Source of the DNA: CAYPCH01 sp964409165 | GTDB taxonomy: Bacteria; Bacillota; Clostridia; Acetivibrionales; Acetivibrionaceae | Reading direction: 5' to 3' | DNA length: 45,685 bases | NCBI GenBank assembly: GCA_964409165.1 | Contig: CAYPCH010000012.1 | Location: forward strand, 1 to 45,685 | In this document: one piece after another, positions 32,738 to 42,549 of the stretch | How the letters are laid out: each line of letters begins with the position of its first letter | Position numbering within the stretch: the stretch's first letter is position 1 | The notes under the pieces: model-generated | Seen by the model: only the letters and a program-made list of their open reading frames with translations | Database searches by the model: none | Told to the model about the DNA's origin: nothing | Made by a program: the position numbers and the translations under genes

Positions 32738-33946
32738 TTACATCGTGCTATCAAAGGTTTTTCTTATTTCCTTCAAGAAGTTTTCAGTATTGACTATCTT
32801 TTTCTCTGAAACTTCCGAAAGCAGGGCAAGGTCTTTAGTCATAACGCCATTTTCTATTGTCTTTATTGAGGCTACTTCAAGCTTCTGTGCAAACTCAACA
32901 AGCTCGTTTATTCCGTCAAGTTCCCCTCTCTTCTTCAGTGCTCCTGTCCATGCAAAGATTGTTGCCATTGAATTGGTAGATGTCTCTTCTCCTTTAAGAT
33001 GCTTGTAATAATGCCTTGTAACGGTACCATGTGCTGCCTCAAACTCATAGTTCCCCTCTGGAGAAACCAAAACTGATGTCATCATTGCTAGACTTCCAAA
33101 TGCTGATGCTACCATATCTGACATAACATCTCCATCATAGTTTTTGCATGCCCAGACCATACCGCCTTCAGACCTGACGATACGCGCCACAACATCATCT
33201 ATAAGAGTATAAAAATACTCTATATTGTTCTTTTCAAATTCATTCTTAAACTCACTGTCATATAATTCCTGAAAAATATCTTTGAATCTGTGGTCATACA
33301 CTTTAGATATAGTATCCTTAGTAGAAAACCACAAGTCTTTTTTCTGATCAAGTGCATATTTAAAACATGCCCTTGCAAAGCTTCTTATTGATTCATCAAT
33401 ATTGTGCATGCCCTGTATAACACCCGATCCCTTGAAATCATGAATTGTCTGTCTTTCAACCTCACCGTTTTCATAGGTGTAAACCAGTTCTGCTTTTCCG
33501 GCACCTTTAACATAATATTCGACATCCTTGTAAACATCTCCATAAGCATGTCTTGCTATTATTATAGGCTTCTTCCAGGCTTTTACGAAAGGCTTTATAC
33601 TGTCGACAATAATTGGAGCCCGAAAAACCGTACCGTCAAGAATCGCTCTTATTGTTCCGTTAGGGCTTTTCCACATTTGTTTAAGGTTATACTCAGTAAC
33701 TCTCTGGGCGTTAGGTGTAATTGTCGCACACTTTACACCTACACCGTACTTTTTAATAGCCATAGCTGCGTCTGTTGTGACCTTGTCATCGCTTCTATCT
33801 CTTTCTTCAAGCCCAAGATCATAGTATTCAGTATTCAGCTCAATATAAGGCTCTAAAAGGTTCTCCTTTATTAGTTTCCAGATAATTCTCGTCATTTCGT
33901 CTCCGTCCATTTCAACCAACGGAGCTTTCATCTTGATCTTACTCAT
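32738..33946 (-). CDS. icd: NADP-dependent isocitrate dehydrogenase (homodimeric type II)
   Basis: 402 residues. The sequence begins MSKIKMKAPLVEMDGDEMTR and contains TITPNAQRVTEYNLKQMWKSPNGTIR, the substrate region with Ser in KSPNGT, and HGTVTRHYYKH with the adenine-binding loop and His/Arg for NADP. This is the eukaryotic-type subfamily II, as in many Clostridia, making 2-oxoglutarate for glutamate synthesis. ATG after AAAGGAG at 7 nt. A candidate promoter lies at 33979-34008. It has no operon partner that I can see. Confidence 0.94.
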   Translation of the reverse strand: MSKIKMKAPLVEMDGDEMTRIIWKLIKENLLEPYIELNTEYYDLGLEERDRSDDKVTTDAAMAIKKYGVGVKCATITPNAQRVTEYNLKQMWKSPNGTIRAILDGTVFRAPIIVDSIKPFVKAWKKPIIIARHAYGDVYKDVEYYVKGAGKAELVYTYENGEVERQTIHDFKGSGVIQGMHNIDESIRSFARACFKYALDQKKDLWFSTKDTISKVYDHRFKDIFQELYDSEFKNEFEKNNIEYFYTLIDDVVARIVRSEGGMVWACKNYDGDVMSDMVASAFGSLAMMTSVLVSPEGNYEFEAAHGTVTRHYYKHLKGEETSTNSMATIFAWTGALKKRGELDGINELVEFAQKLEVASIKTIENGVMTKDLALLSEVSEKKIVNTENFLKEIRKTFDSTM

Positions 33947-34323
33947 TGTTTATTCTCCTTTTATCATTATTGTATTTTTATATATGTTAACTTTTATCAG
34001 ACTATCAATACTCTTTATTTTAAGATAAAAACTATCCTTAATCAAGGGTAAAGTACGCAAAGTTGCAAAGTCTTGTATAGCTCTTTACTTTTCAAACAGT
34101 ACAAACAGAGGACAATAAAAACAAAGCAATAGCAGCAAAAGCAAGACAATATATTACATATCTTCTATAATGCTCTGAATATATTTTCCAAGTATTTGTA
34201 CAACTGAAATAAAGAGCTGGGCCCTGGCTCACTTGGATATAGTTCTCAAGGTCCATAGAAATAGGTCATATTTTTTGATAAAATATATACTAGGAATGTA
34301 TTTCATTAACAACTTAATGGGGG
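33947..34323. other. Divergent intergenic region between icd and ftsH
   Basis: 377 bp. It contains the candidate icd promoter (33979-34008) and A/T-rich sequence. Around 34045-34070 GGGTAAA and ACGCAAAG resemble fragments of a c-di-GMP riboswitch, but the paired stems and the closing GGTTACC-like element are missing. I see no other gene. Confidence 0.5.
33979..34008 (-). promoter_or_regulatory. Candidate promoter of icd
   Basis: Minus strand TTGATA (34008-34003), 18-bp spacer, TATATA (33984-33979), about 35 bp before the ATG. Each box has one or two mismatches from consensus. Confidence 0.4.
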
Positions 34324-36231
34324 GTGTCTTCTCTGTTCTCAAAATTTTACCTTATGCTTCGTAATAAAATAATTCCTAATATACGATATTTTATACTTGT
34401 ATTGGTTCCCCGGTACTTTAAAACCGTAATTAATTCGAAAGCAAGGCTGATTGCTTTTTCAATTCTTTTTGTCTTATTTTTAATTACAATTTCTCTTTCT
34501 TTTTTTATAGATATATTATTAAGTAAGCCCTTTGAAAGCAACAAGCCTTTAGAGATTACATACAACACATTTACCTCCGATGTAGAATCAAACAGAGTAT
34601 CAGCGATTATAGACTATAGGCTTAGTTCAAAAAAAATTGCCGGAAAATATAAAGACGGAAAATCATTTATAACCGATAATCCTCAATCAGGTGATCTGAA
34701 AGAATATCTCCTTGAGCAAGGAGTCAAGTTTAAAGATAAAACTTTATTGCAGAGTATTCCCGACATTATATACAGTATAATGGTCTCCATTCTGCCTCTT
34801 TTGCTTCTCATTGTTGCATTTGGTTTCATAATGGGTAATACTGTTAAGAAGCAGTTTTCCAATAACGGTACCAAATTTGACGTTATTAAAAAGTGCACTC
34901 TCACTTTTGATAATGTGGCAGGAAATGAAGAAGCCAAGGATAATATGATGGAGCTTGTAGACTTCCTTACCGCTTCTGAGAAGTTTAAAAAATTCAACGT
35001 AGTTCCCCCTAAGGGAACAATTCTTTTTGGTCCTCCAGGCACTGGTAAGACACTTCTTGCCAAAGCCCTTGCCGGGACAGCAGGAGTGCCTTTTGTTGCT
35101 GTTTCTGGTTCCGACTTCGTTGAAAAATTCGTTGGTGTTGGAGCCTCGAGAATACGTCAACTTTTCCAGTTTGCTCGCAAAGTCAGTCCGTGTATCATCT
35201 TTATTGATGAAATTGACGCTTTGGGAAAGCGCAGTTCAAACGATGGTTCAGGTTCAGGTGATGAAAGAGACCGTACTTTAAACCAAATCCTCGTTGAAAT
35301 TGACGGTTTCTCAGGCAGTGAAGGTATTATCGTAATTGGCGCCACCAACAGACTTGATATGCTAGACCCTGCCCTTATACGCTCTGGAAGGTTTGACAGG
35401 CAGATTCAGGTTGCCCTTCCCGATGTGGATGCAAGGTTCTCAATTTTAGGTCTTCATGCGAAAAATAAACCCCTGGATAGCGATGTAGACCTTAAAGAGC
35501 TTGCTAAAATGACTGTATACATGTCGGGTGCAGACCTGGCGAATATAATGAACGAAGCTGGTATATATGCAGTAAGAAATCGTCATTCAACCATTACAAT
35601 GAAGGACTTGGATCTTGCATTGAGCAAGATACAGGCAGGAGAAGAAAAAAGGAATAGAAAGAACATAACCTTAAAAGACAAGGAAATAACAGCATACCAT
35701 GAAGCCGGACATGCGATAACCGCAAAGCTTCTTTCAGGTATAACTGTATCAAAGGTAACAATAATCCCTACAACAAAAGGAGCTGGCGGATACACCCTTT
35801 TCCTTCCTGATGAAAAAATGTTTTCAACTAAAAAGGATCTTCTTAATGATATAGCAATATCTTTAGGCGGTAGGGCTGCTGAAGAAATAATATTTGGGGA
35901 AAATGAAGTTACAAATGGAGCAAGTAGCGATTTAAGAAAAGCAACTCAGATTGCCGTTGATATGGTAAAAAACTATGGCATGAGTCAAACTGTAGGTCTT
36001 GTAAGTTTCCTTGACACCAACAAGGAGCAGTCCTCCGGTATAAGCCATAGCGTTGTTGAAAAAGAAGTTAGAGACATTATAGAAGAAGTCTACAAAGATA
36101 CAAAAGAGCTTCTTAAAAACAATGCAGATTGCCTCCGACACATTGCTTCACTGCTTCTTGAAAAAGAAACTATCTACAGAAAGGATGTAGACAATATAAT
36201 TGAGGCTACTCTCTTTAACAGGGGAAAATAG
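34324..36231 (+). CDS. ftsH: FtsH-family ATP-dependent zinc metalloprotease
   Basis: 635 residues from the GTG. Two transmembrane segments (about 42-64 and 147-172) surround an outer domain of about 80 residues. The AAA+ domain has Walker A GPPGTGKT (236-243), Walker B IIFIDEID (291-298) and the second region of homology ATNRLDMLDPALIRSGRFDR. The M41 protease domain has HEAGH at 459-463. FtsH degrades misfolded membrane and some cytoplasmic proteins. The start is uncertain: the GTG overlaps GGGGGG, an ATG at 34354 has no ribosome binding site, and CTG at 34333 has the best spacing. It is convergent with helD, with a terminator between. Confidence 0.93.
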   Translation: MSSLFSKFYLMLRNKIIPNIRYFILVLVPRYFKTVINSKARLIAFSILFVLFLITISLSFFIDILLSKPFESNKPLEITYNTFTSDVESNRVSAIIDYRLSSKKIAGKYKDGKSFITDNPQSGDLKEYLLEQGVKFKDKTLLQSIPDIIYSIMVSILPLLLLIVAFGFIMGNTVKKQFSNNGTKFDVIKKCTLTFDNVAGNEEAKDNMMELVDFLTASEKFKKFNVVPPKGTILFGPPGTGKTLLAKALAGTAGVPFVAVSGSDFVEKFVGVGASRIRQLFQFARKVSPCIIFIDEIDALGKRSSNDGSGSGDERDRTLNQILVEIDGFSGSEGIIVIGATNRLDMLDPALIRSGRFDRQIQVALPDVDARFSILGLHAKNKPLDSDVDLKELAKMTVYMSGADLANIMNEAGIYAVRNRHSTITMKDLDLALSKIQAGEEKRNRKNITLKDKEITAYHEAGHAITAKLLSGITVSKVTIIPTTKGAGGYTLFLPDEKMFSTKKDLLNDIAISLGGRAAEEIIFGENEVTNGASSDLRKATQIAVDMVKNYGMSQTVGLVSFLDTNKEQSSGISHSVVEKEVRDIIEEVYKDTKELLKNNADCLRHIASLLLEKETIYRKDVDNIIEATLFNRGK

Positions 36232-36245
36232 CTTTCATTGAGGCA

Positions 36246-36278
36246 AAACCCCCGTACCCTCGGTGGGTACGGGGGTTT
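36246..36278. terminator. Bidirectional terminator between ftsH and helD
   Basis: A perfect 14-bp stem: AAACCCCCGTACCC and GGGTACGGGGGTTT, loop TCGGT, with T runs on both sides. Its right edge overlaps the stop codon region of helD (36277), and it begins 15 bp after the ftsH stop. Confidence 0.9.
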
Positions 36279-38541
36279 ATTTATGAAACTCGTACAAACT
36301 ACTGTCCATGTCCGATATAAAAGGAGAGGGTTTCCCCCTGTAACAAACAACCAACTCATGAAGTGCTCTGGTACATATAGTGTAAAAAAGCTTGCGCTCA
36401 TTCTCTTTATAATAACTTTGATGACAGGCGTCGTAAATTATTATAGCATCAAATTCCAATCCCTTTGCCAGATATGACGGAACAACTACTGTACCTGTTT
36501 TGAACTCATCGTCGCCTCTTGTTATAATATTTATATCTGATTTATCCTCCAAAGAATTATATACGCTTCTGCTTTGTATCTCATTTTTACAAATTATAGC
36601 GATTGATTTCATGCCTCTATATTTTAGTTTTGATAAATATTTCAAAACAGTATCTTCTTTATTTTTCTCTTCGGATATTTTTACTACCATAGGTTTTACG
36701 CCTCTTCTGTCAATCGTTTCAATGTTTCCTCCTTCAGAAAGTACTGCTTTGGCGAACTCATAAATCTCCCATGTAGACCTGTAGCATTTATTCAAATAAA
36801 GAACTTCACTTTTTTTCTCTTTGAATATTTCAAGAACCCTGTCATAATTCCCTATCCCAGTGTACGGATTAATCGACTGATTGTGGTCACCTAGTAATGT
36901 TATACTAGCATTTTGAAACAGCTTCTTTATCAGCTCAAAATGAAGCACACTGTAATCTTGAGCTTCATCTATCAGCACATGTTTTATCTGGTGACTGTCA
37001 GGAGTCCCTTCTAATGCAAACTTTATAATAAGAAATGCTGGAAGATCCTCAAAAGAAAGAACCCTTCTTTCCAACATTCCAAGAGTACCAATCCTTATCC
37101 CTTCATGTTCTTTAGGAAGTTCCATACCGTAAGATAATTCATTTATGAGATCCCTATCTTCATAAAGCCTTAAATATGCTTTATAAGTATTAATTGTACA
37201 CATTTCATGAACCTGTTCCCTAATTATCTTAAATTCCTTGGCTGTCATTACTCTGCTTGCTGCTTCCACTTCTCCCTTAAAATCCCCTGATTCTTCAATT
37301 TCGTCCTGTACTTCCTTGTTTCTTTTCTTTCTTTCAGGTTCTAAAATCATGAGAATTCTGTCTTCTATCCTTGAAAGCCTTTTTGATATCGGCAAGCTTT
37401 TATAGTCACTATGAAAAAGCTCCCATATCTCTTCTTTTGAGATAATGATGTTTCCATTAAACTTTATGTCATAAAATTTCATTCCATTATGCTCGATATA
37501 ATCAAGATACCTTTTAATAAGGCTAAGATAGCTTCTAGAAGATTTATATTCCATTGCCTTAACCCTCACTGCTAAACTTTCTGTGTCGGATAGAGAAAGA
37601 ACATATTCCATCTGGTCGTTAAAGTCTTCAAGCTTGAAATAAGGCTCAATAAACTGCTTTGTATAGTTGGTAAAAGTTGTCTGCTTCATATTCTCCTCGC
37701 CTAGTTCAGGAAGAACATTTGATATATAATCGTTAAATACCTGATTCGGAGAAAAAATAATAATATTGCTTGAATTTATTTTGCTGTCACGGTACTTATA
37801 CAGCAAATATGCAACTCTATGGAGAGCAACGGAGGTTTTTCCGCTACCGGCAGGACCTTGGACAATCAGAATGTCATTGTCTTCATCTCTGATGATCCTG
37901 TTTTGCTCCTTCTGGATTGTTGTTACTATATTTCTCATTTTATCATCTGTATTTTTACTGAGAATTTTCTGCAGTATATCATCGTCAATCTTGACACTGC
38001 TGTCAAACATATATTCAATCTCATGACCGGAGATTTTATATTGCCTCTTGAGATAAATTTCTCCTTCAATCACTCCTTCAGGAGATTTATATCCTGCCCT
38101 TCCAATTTCATAATCATAAAAAATTCCTGAAATGGGAGCTCTCCAGTCATATATGTATATTTGTCTGGTGTCATTATTGATAAGAGATGAAATACCTATA
38201 TAAATCTTTTCAATACTGTCGGATTGATCCTCCTTGAAATCTACCCTAGCAAAATAAGGGGAGACTTTGATCTTCTCCAGCTTTTCCATTAATTTATTGT
38301 AAAACTGGTATTTCTCCCACTCACGTTTTATTCTGTCAAGATACTGCTGTATGTCAACCACTTCTTCAAACTTTGTAGCAGCTCCCGGTGCTTCTTCCCA
38401 CATTGACTTTCTAGCCGAGATAATTTGCTCCCTGTTAGACTTTATTTCATTCTTTTTCCTGTCCAACTCAGACAATATTATGTCATGAATCTTTTTAAGC
38501 CTTTCAACCTCATAATCCCAATCTTTTTCACTTATTGACAA
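36277..38541 (-). CDS. helD: HelD-family RNA polymerase recycling ATPase
   Basis: 754 residues. An N-terminal coiled-coil arm (about 5-85) precedes a UvrD/Rep-like superfamily 1 core: Walker A GPAGSGKTSVALHR (about 230-243), Walker B VLIDEAQDYS, the following LLGDHNQSI, and CYRSTWEI with Arg. HelD proteins enter the RNA polymerase channels and release stalled polymerase from DNA, using ATP. The start is TTG at 38541 with GGAGG at 7 nt. The gene lies 100 bp downstream of the two-component regulator on the same strand, with a hairpin in the gap (38550-38590 area), so it may be a separate unit. The length and motifs fit the Firmicute class. Confidence 0.92.
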   Translation of the reverse strand: MSISEKDWDYEVERLKKIHDIILSELDRKKNEIKSNREQIISARKSMWEEAPGAATKFEEVVDIQQYLDRIKREWEKYQFYNKLMEKLEKIKVSPYFARVDFKEDQSDSIEKIYIGISSLINNDTRQIYIYDWRAPISGIFYDYEIGRAGYKSPEGVIEGEIYLKRQYKISGHEIEYMFDSSVKIDDDILQKILSKNTDDKMRNIVTTIQKEQNRIIRDEDNDILIVQGPAGSGKTSVALHRVAYLLYKYRDSKINSSNIIIFSPNQVFNDYISNVLPELGEENMKQTTFTNYTKQFIEPYFKLEDFNDQMEYVLSLSDTESLAVRVKAMEYKSSRSYLSLIKRYLDYIEHNGMKFYDIKFNGNIIISKEEIWELFHSDYKSLPISKRLSRIEDRILMILEPERKKRNKEVQDEIEESGDFKGEVEAASRVMTAKEFKIIREQVHEMCTINTYKAYLRLYEDRDLINELSYGMELPKEHEGIRIGTLGMLERRVLSFEDLPAFLIIKFALEGTPDSHQIKHVLIDEAQDYSVLHFELIKKLFQNASITLLGDHNQSINPYTGIGNYDRVLEIFKEKKSEVLYLNKCYRSTWEIYEFAKAVLSEGGNIETIDRRGVKPMVVKISEEKNKEDTVLKYLSKLKYRGMKSIAIICKNEIQSRSVYNSLEDKSDINIITRGDDEFKTGTVVVPSYLAKGLEFDAIIIYDACHQSYYKENERKLFYTICTRALHELVVCYRGKPSPFISDMDSSLYEFHK

Positions 38542-38641
38542 AACATCTCCTCCAGAGGTCTACGAGCAAGTCGGGGACGGTTCTCAACTTGCTTCGTTGT
38601 CATTATTTGGGTTAGAAAGTTCCATACTCTCTATGCCCTGC

Positions 38642-39334
38642 TCATCGTCTCAATCTGTATCCTGCTCCCCAAACCGTCTCTATATATTGAGGATCGGATG
38701 GCTCCGATTCAATTTTCTCCCGTATTCTTGCAATATGAACCGTAACAGTAGCAGTATCCCCTATTGAATCAAATCCCCAGATTTTATCCAATAACTCATC
38801 TCTCCCATAAACCCTGTCGGGATTCTGGGCAAGAAATGAAAGCAGTTCAAACTCCTTCTGAGTCATATTAATCTCCTTGCCGTTTTTATATACACGCCTA
38901 GAATCCTTTTGTATTTCAAGGCCACGAATAGTCAAAACATTACTACTGTTATACCCAAACTTGGTTTTAAATCTATCGTACTTTGCAATATGGGCATTAA
39001 CCCTCGCAACCAATTCTCCCGGACTGAAGGGTTTTGTTATATAGTCATCGGCGCCAAGCCTTAACCCCCGTATTTTATCCATTTCTTCCTTTTTAGCCGA
39101 AACGATAAAAACAGGTATTTCTTTTTCATCCCGTATATTCTTCAATATCTCAAACCCATCCATACCAGGCAGCATAACATCAAGTATAATAAGGTCATAT
39201 TCTCCTCCCCTTATGGTTTTAAGCCCTTCCATACCATCGCTGCAAATTACTACCACAAAACCGTTAATTTCAAGGTAATCCCTTAAAAGCTCGGCTATGC
39301 TCGGATCATCTTCAACTATAAGTATTCTTCTCAT
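38642..39334 (-). CDS. OmpR/PhoB-family response regulator
   Basis: 230 residues from the preferred ATG. Receiver domain: EDD at 8-10, phospho-acceptor Asp52 (ILDVMLPGMDG), Lys in TKPFSPGE. A winged-helix DNA-binding domain follows (about 128-229; LEIQKDSRRVYKNGKEI and DTATVTVHIARIREKI). The ATG at 39334 overlaps the kinase stop (ATGA), and GGAGG is 6 nt upstream; an earlier in-frame start at 39355 lies in the kinase gene. It is the last gene of the ABC/kinase operon, so it may regulate that operon. Confidence 0.95.
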   Translation of the reverse strand: MRRILIVEDDPSIAELLRDYLEINGFVVVICSDGMEGLKTIRGGEYDLIILDVMLPGMDGFEILKNIRDEKEIPVFIVSAKKEEMDKIRGLRLGADDYITKPFSPGELVARVNAHIAKYDRFKTKFGYNSSNVLTIRGLEIQKDSRRVYKNGKEINMTQKEFELLSFLAQNPDRVYGRDELLDKIWGFDSIGDTATVTVHIARIREKIESEPSDPQYIETVWGAGYRLRR

Positions 39335-40782
39335 TTCCCACCTCCATGTATACACCTTCTAAGCGATATTATAATACTGGTACTCTCTCCCTTAGCACTT
39401 ATTGCCCATATTTTACCTTCAAGCCCTTCTATTATCTGTTTTGCAATTGCAAGCCCGAGTCCACTGCCTTTCATTGTAGCTCTAGCAGTATCTGCACGGT
39501 AGAACCTGTCAAATATATTGGACAGATCCTTTTCATCAATGCCAGCACCATTATCGCGTATCTCAGTAATTATACTTGGGTTTGTCTCTCTTAGTATTAT
39601 ATCAATTTTACCATCATCCCTGCACATATATTTTCTTGAATTTTCTATTATGTTCAAAACAACCCTCCTGAGCTTTTCCCGGTCAACCATTACGATACTT
39701 TCAGTCCGAGTCTCATTATGGAGTTCTATCCCTATATTTGACTTTTCAAGCTCTGCTTCAATTTCATCTATACAATACTTGAAAAATTCTAACAGGTCTG
39801 TTTTTTCAAGCTCAAACGGAACCTGATTCAGGTCAAGCTTCGAGTACAAAAAAAGATCATCTATCATTCTGTCTATATGTGTCGTCTTTACATATACAGT
39901 CCTAAGATATTTTTCCACTTTCTCAGGTGTATTGGCAACCCCATCAAGAATTCCTTCAACATATCCCCTTATAGATGTTATTGGCGTCTTCAAGTCATGG
40001 GATATACTGGACAAAAGCATTTTCCTGCTTGCATCATACTTCATGTGTCTATGCTCGCCCTCTACAAGTTTCAGTCTCATCTGCTCAAAAGCACGGCATA
40101 GCTGTTTTATCTCAGCATCCCCATCTTCAATAACCACAAATTCAAGGCTTCCCTCGCTTATTTTATCTGCAGCTTCCTGGAGCTTTCCCAAGGGTTTTAA
40201 TATTCTTTTTGAAAAACCCAATATTATATATATATTAGTAAGTAAAAACGATATAATAAAGACCGCAAGTATAATAAATATAAGTCTTTCAACCGTCAGC
40301 CATTCTCCTCCATTCATATTTGCAAGTATAACATTTCCCTTTTTCCCGTCTCGAAACACTACAGGCACAGCTCGCACAATCCCCGTACCTGCATCAAGCT
40401 CAACTACATTGCTAAAAAACCCTTCGTTGCCCTTTTTAAGGCACTTCTCCACATCTATAATACTAAATGCTATTGTTGAAAATACTTGCTTATGACCTTT
40501 TAAAACCACAATATCCGCATCTGCATTTTCCAGTTTTGAAGAAATAAAATTTTGAAACTCATTCTCAAAAATCACATCCGGTGTATTTACAAGCTGACTT
40601 GCATCATTCTTGAAAAACTGATACTGAACTTCTGCCAGCTTTTTAAATTTACCATAACTCATATCCATATTAAATAGCCTTGATGCAATAAATACAACAA
40701 GAAAAAATGCTGCAAATGTCAACAAAACAGGAATAACAACAATTGCAACATTGGAAAACATCAAGCGTTTTTTTAAATCCAT
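39331..40782 (-). CDS. HAMP-type sensor histidine kinase
   Basis: 483 residues. Two transmembrane segments (about 12-35 and 166-190) flank an outer domain of about 130 residues. A HAMP domain (about 190-245) precedes HisKA with His262 in LLSSISHDLKTP, and HATPase_c with NIIENSRKYM, DNGAGI and GSGLGLAIAKQI. It is coupled by a 4-bp overlap to the response regulator gene and starts 11 bp after the ABC permease gene. In Firmicutes, kinases linked to ABC-2 exporters often sense antimicrobial peptides or envelope stress; the signal here is not known. ATG after GGTGAGG. Confidence 0.94.
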   Translation of the reverse strand: MDLKKRLMFSNVAIVVIPVLLTFAAFFLVVFIASRLFNMDMSYGKFKKLAEVQYQFFKNDASQLVNTPDVIFENEFQNFISSKLENADADIVVLKGHKQVFSTIAFSIIDVEKCLKKGNEGFFSNVVELDAGTGIVRAVPVVFRDGKKGNVILANMNGGEWLTVERLIFIILAVFIISFLLTNIYIILGFSKRILKPLGKLQEAADKISEGSLEFVVIEDGDAEIKQLCRAFEQMRLKLVEGEHRHMKYDASRKMLLSSISHDLKTPITSIRGYVEGILDGVANTPEKVEKYLRTVYVKTTHIDRMIDDLFLYSKLDLNQVPFELEKTDLLEFFKYCIDEIEAELEKSNIGIELHNETRTESIVMVDREKLRRVVLNIIENSRKYMCRDDGKIDIILRETNPSIITEIRDNGAGIDEKDLSNIFDRFYRADTARATMKGSGLGLAIAKQIIEGLEGKIWAISAKGESTSIIISLRRCIHGGGK

Positions 40783-40793
40783 ATCCTCACCTT

Positions 40794-41546
40794 TTACAAA
40801 TCTTTTTTATCAAACAAATAATATCCTGCTGTAAAAAACATTATAGCATATCCTGTTATTATTAAAAATGTTCTCAATAATTTAAAAATCTGTAATGGCG
40901 TTATAGCCCACAAATCGTACCAATCAAGCATGGATGTTATAAAAAAGCTTGAATATTTCGGAAAAGCCACGCCCAATCCCTTGAATATAATAAAAAATAA
41001 TATTGAGATAAAAAATACCGTTGTTCCGCTTTTAAATATATTTGACAGAAAAACTACAACAAGTGCAATAGCCATTACAGGAAAAAGTGTAACAACATAT
41101 GACAAAATTATCTGAAGTAGACCTGTTACCGAGGTGTTAACCGAATTAAACAAAAAACCGGTCAGTATTGAAAGAACCATAACAAATAACAGATTTACCA
41201 GTACAAAAAAACCTATGGCAGCAATTTTGGCAGAAAACATCTTGAATCTGCTAACTGGTCGAACCATAGTTATTTTCATTGTATTATGGCTGTACTCTCC
41301 CGAAAACATATCTATAGCAACAAGTGCAGTAAATAGAGGTAATACTATATTAACAAAAAGCGACAGTACCATTGTTGGAAACACCGTTCCATTAGCTGCC
41401 ATAATACCGAATCCGTTTCTTATAACAGTCACCGCAAGTTGCCCCATTACTATTACAAGAAGAGCAATGAATACTGCAACAAAGGCTTTCTTTCTTCTGT
41501 ACATCTTTTCAATTTCGTTTATAAATACAGCCTTAAAAGCTTCCAT
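40794..41546 (-). CDS. ABC-2-type transporter permease
   Basis: 250 residues with six hydrophobic segments (about 22-45, 62-85, 105-135, 142-170, 175-195, 220-245), the ABC-2 layout. The N-terminus is cytoplasmic and basic (FINEIEKMYRRKKA). It should form the membrane part of an exporter with the ATPase encoded upstream. The ATG overlaps the ATPase gene by 14 bp, with its Shine-Dalgarno (GAGGTAGGCGG) inside that gene, so translation is coupled. No substrate-binding protein is present, as is usual for exporters. Confidence 0.88.
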   Translation of the reverse strand: MEAFKAVFINEIEKMYRRKKAFVAVFIALLVIVMGQLAVTVIRNGFGIMAANGTVFPTMVLSLFVNIVLPLFTALVAIDMFSGEYSHNTMKITMVRPVSRFKMFSAKIAAIGFFVLVNLLFVMVLSILTGFLFNSVNTSVTGLLQIILSYVVTLFPVMAIALVVVFLSNIFKSGTTVFFISILFFIIFKGLGVAFPKYSSFFITSMLDWYDLWAITPLQIFKLLRTFLIITGYAIMFFTAGYYLFDKKDL

Positions 41547-42258
41547 TTCCGCCTACCTCGCTTACAAAATAATTTTCAAGTGATGAATAGTTTCTAATGA
41601 TATTGTCGGTTTCGTCAACATTTATAAGCTTACCATCAAATACTATCCCGACCCTGTTGCATGTGAGCTCAACATCATGAATAAGATGGCTTGAAATAAA
41701 AAAGGTTGTTTTTTCTGTGTCTGCAAGATGCACGATAAGCTTTCTCATTTCAACCATACCTTGAACATCCAAGCCATTTAAAGGTTCGTCAAGTATAACA
41801 ATCTCAGGATTTGATAAAATAGCTGAAGCTATTCCCATTCTCTGTTTCATACCGAGAGAAAAGTTTTTCACCTTCTCATTCCTGTATTTGAGAATACCGG
41901 TAATCTCGAGCACTTCATCAATTCTCTTGTCATCCACATTATCATAAAATCTTGAAAACAGCTTAAGGTTCTGATATGCGGTAAGATAGGTATAAGACTC
42001 AGCTGTCTCAATTATACACCCTACCTTTTCCATTGCCTTTTCAAACTCATACACTATACTGTGTCCGAATATCTTTACATCCCCGCTGCCCGGTTTCATA
42101 AGTCCCACCATAATCTTCATTGCCGTTGTCTTCCCGGCACCATTCGGACCAAGAAACCCAAAAACATTTCCTTTATAAATATCAAGATTAATATCAAAAA
42201 TGCCTCTTTTATTTTTATAAATTTTGCTAAGATTTTTTATTTCTATTACTTTCTCCAT
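41533..42258 (-). CDS. ABC-2-type transporter ATPase (BcrA-like)
   Basis: 241 residues from the preferred ATG (GGAGG at 7 nt upstream; an in-frame start at 42306 has weaker support). Walker A GPNGAGKTT (about 37-45), signature NFSLGMKQRMG, Walker B IVILDEPLNGLD, and His-switch ISSHLIHD are all intact. The signature sequence FSLGMKQRM is that of drug/bacteriocin-type exporters. It is the first gene of a leftward operon: ATPase, permease, kinase, regulator. An 87-bp nested inverted repeat lies 30 bp upstream of its ATG. Confidence 0.92.
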   Translation of the reverse strand: MEKVIEIKNLSKIYKNKRGIFDINLDIYKGNVFGFLGPNGAGKTTAMKIMVGLMKPGSGDVKIFGHSIVYEFEKAMEKVGCIIETAESYTYLTAYQNLKLFSRFYDNVDDKRIDEVLEITGILKYRNEKVKNFSLGMKQRMGIASAILSNPEIVILDEPLNGLDVQGMVEMRKLIVHLADTEKTTFFISSHLIHDVELTCNRVGIVFDGKLINVDETDNIIRNYSSLENYFVSEVGGNGSF

Positions 42259-42287
42259 TAAAGTTCCTCCAAAAATATTTAGGAATG

Positions 42288-42374
42288 GTGAAAATATAAC
42301 TTCCACTACTTTTTTTCGTTTAACGCTTATTTAAAGCCAAATAGCGATACAAAAAAGTGGAAGTAATATTTCAC
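42288..42374. repeat. Nested inverted repeat upstream of the ABC operon
   Basis: The outer arms contain ACTTCCACT (left) and AGTGGAAGT (right), flanked by GTGAAAAT/ATTTCAC; the inner arms contain CGCTTATTT and AAATAGCG. The total is 87 bp with a few mismatches. It ends about 30 bp before the ATPase ATG. It could be an RNA leader stem or an unrelated short mobile element. Confidence 0.5.
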
Positions 42375-42549
42375 TCATCCCTTAATACGCTGTAATCAGC
42401 TTGGCTCATCCCATTTAAAAATGGATTTCGCTTTAGCAGTACAATACAAATTTATATAATCGGCGACACATGTTTTTTTAGCTATCCTTTTGTCTGTAAA
42501 TGCCGCCGACCTAAAACTTTATTAATATCATTAATCAATTGCTGGTTAA

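Noticed and set aside
34021..34090. Possible c-di-GMP-I riboswitch between icd and ftsH
   Set aside because: GGGTAAA and ACGCAAAG occur, but the pairing stems between them and the closing GGTTACC-like receptor are missing.
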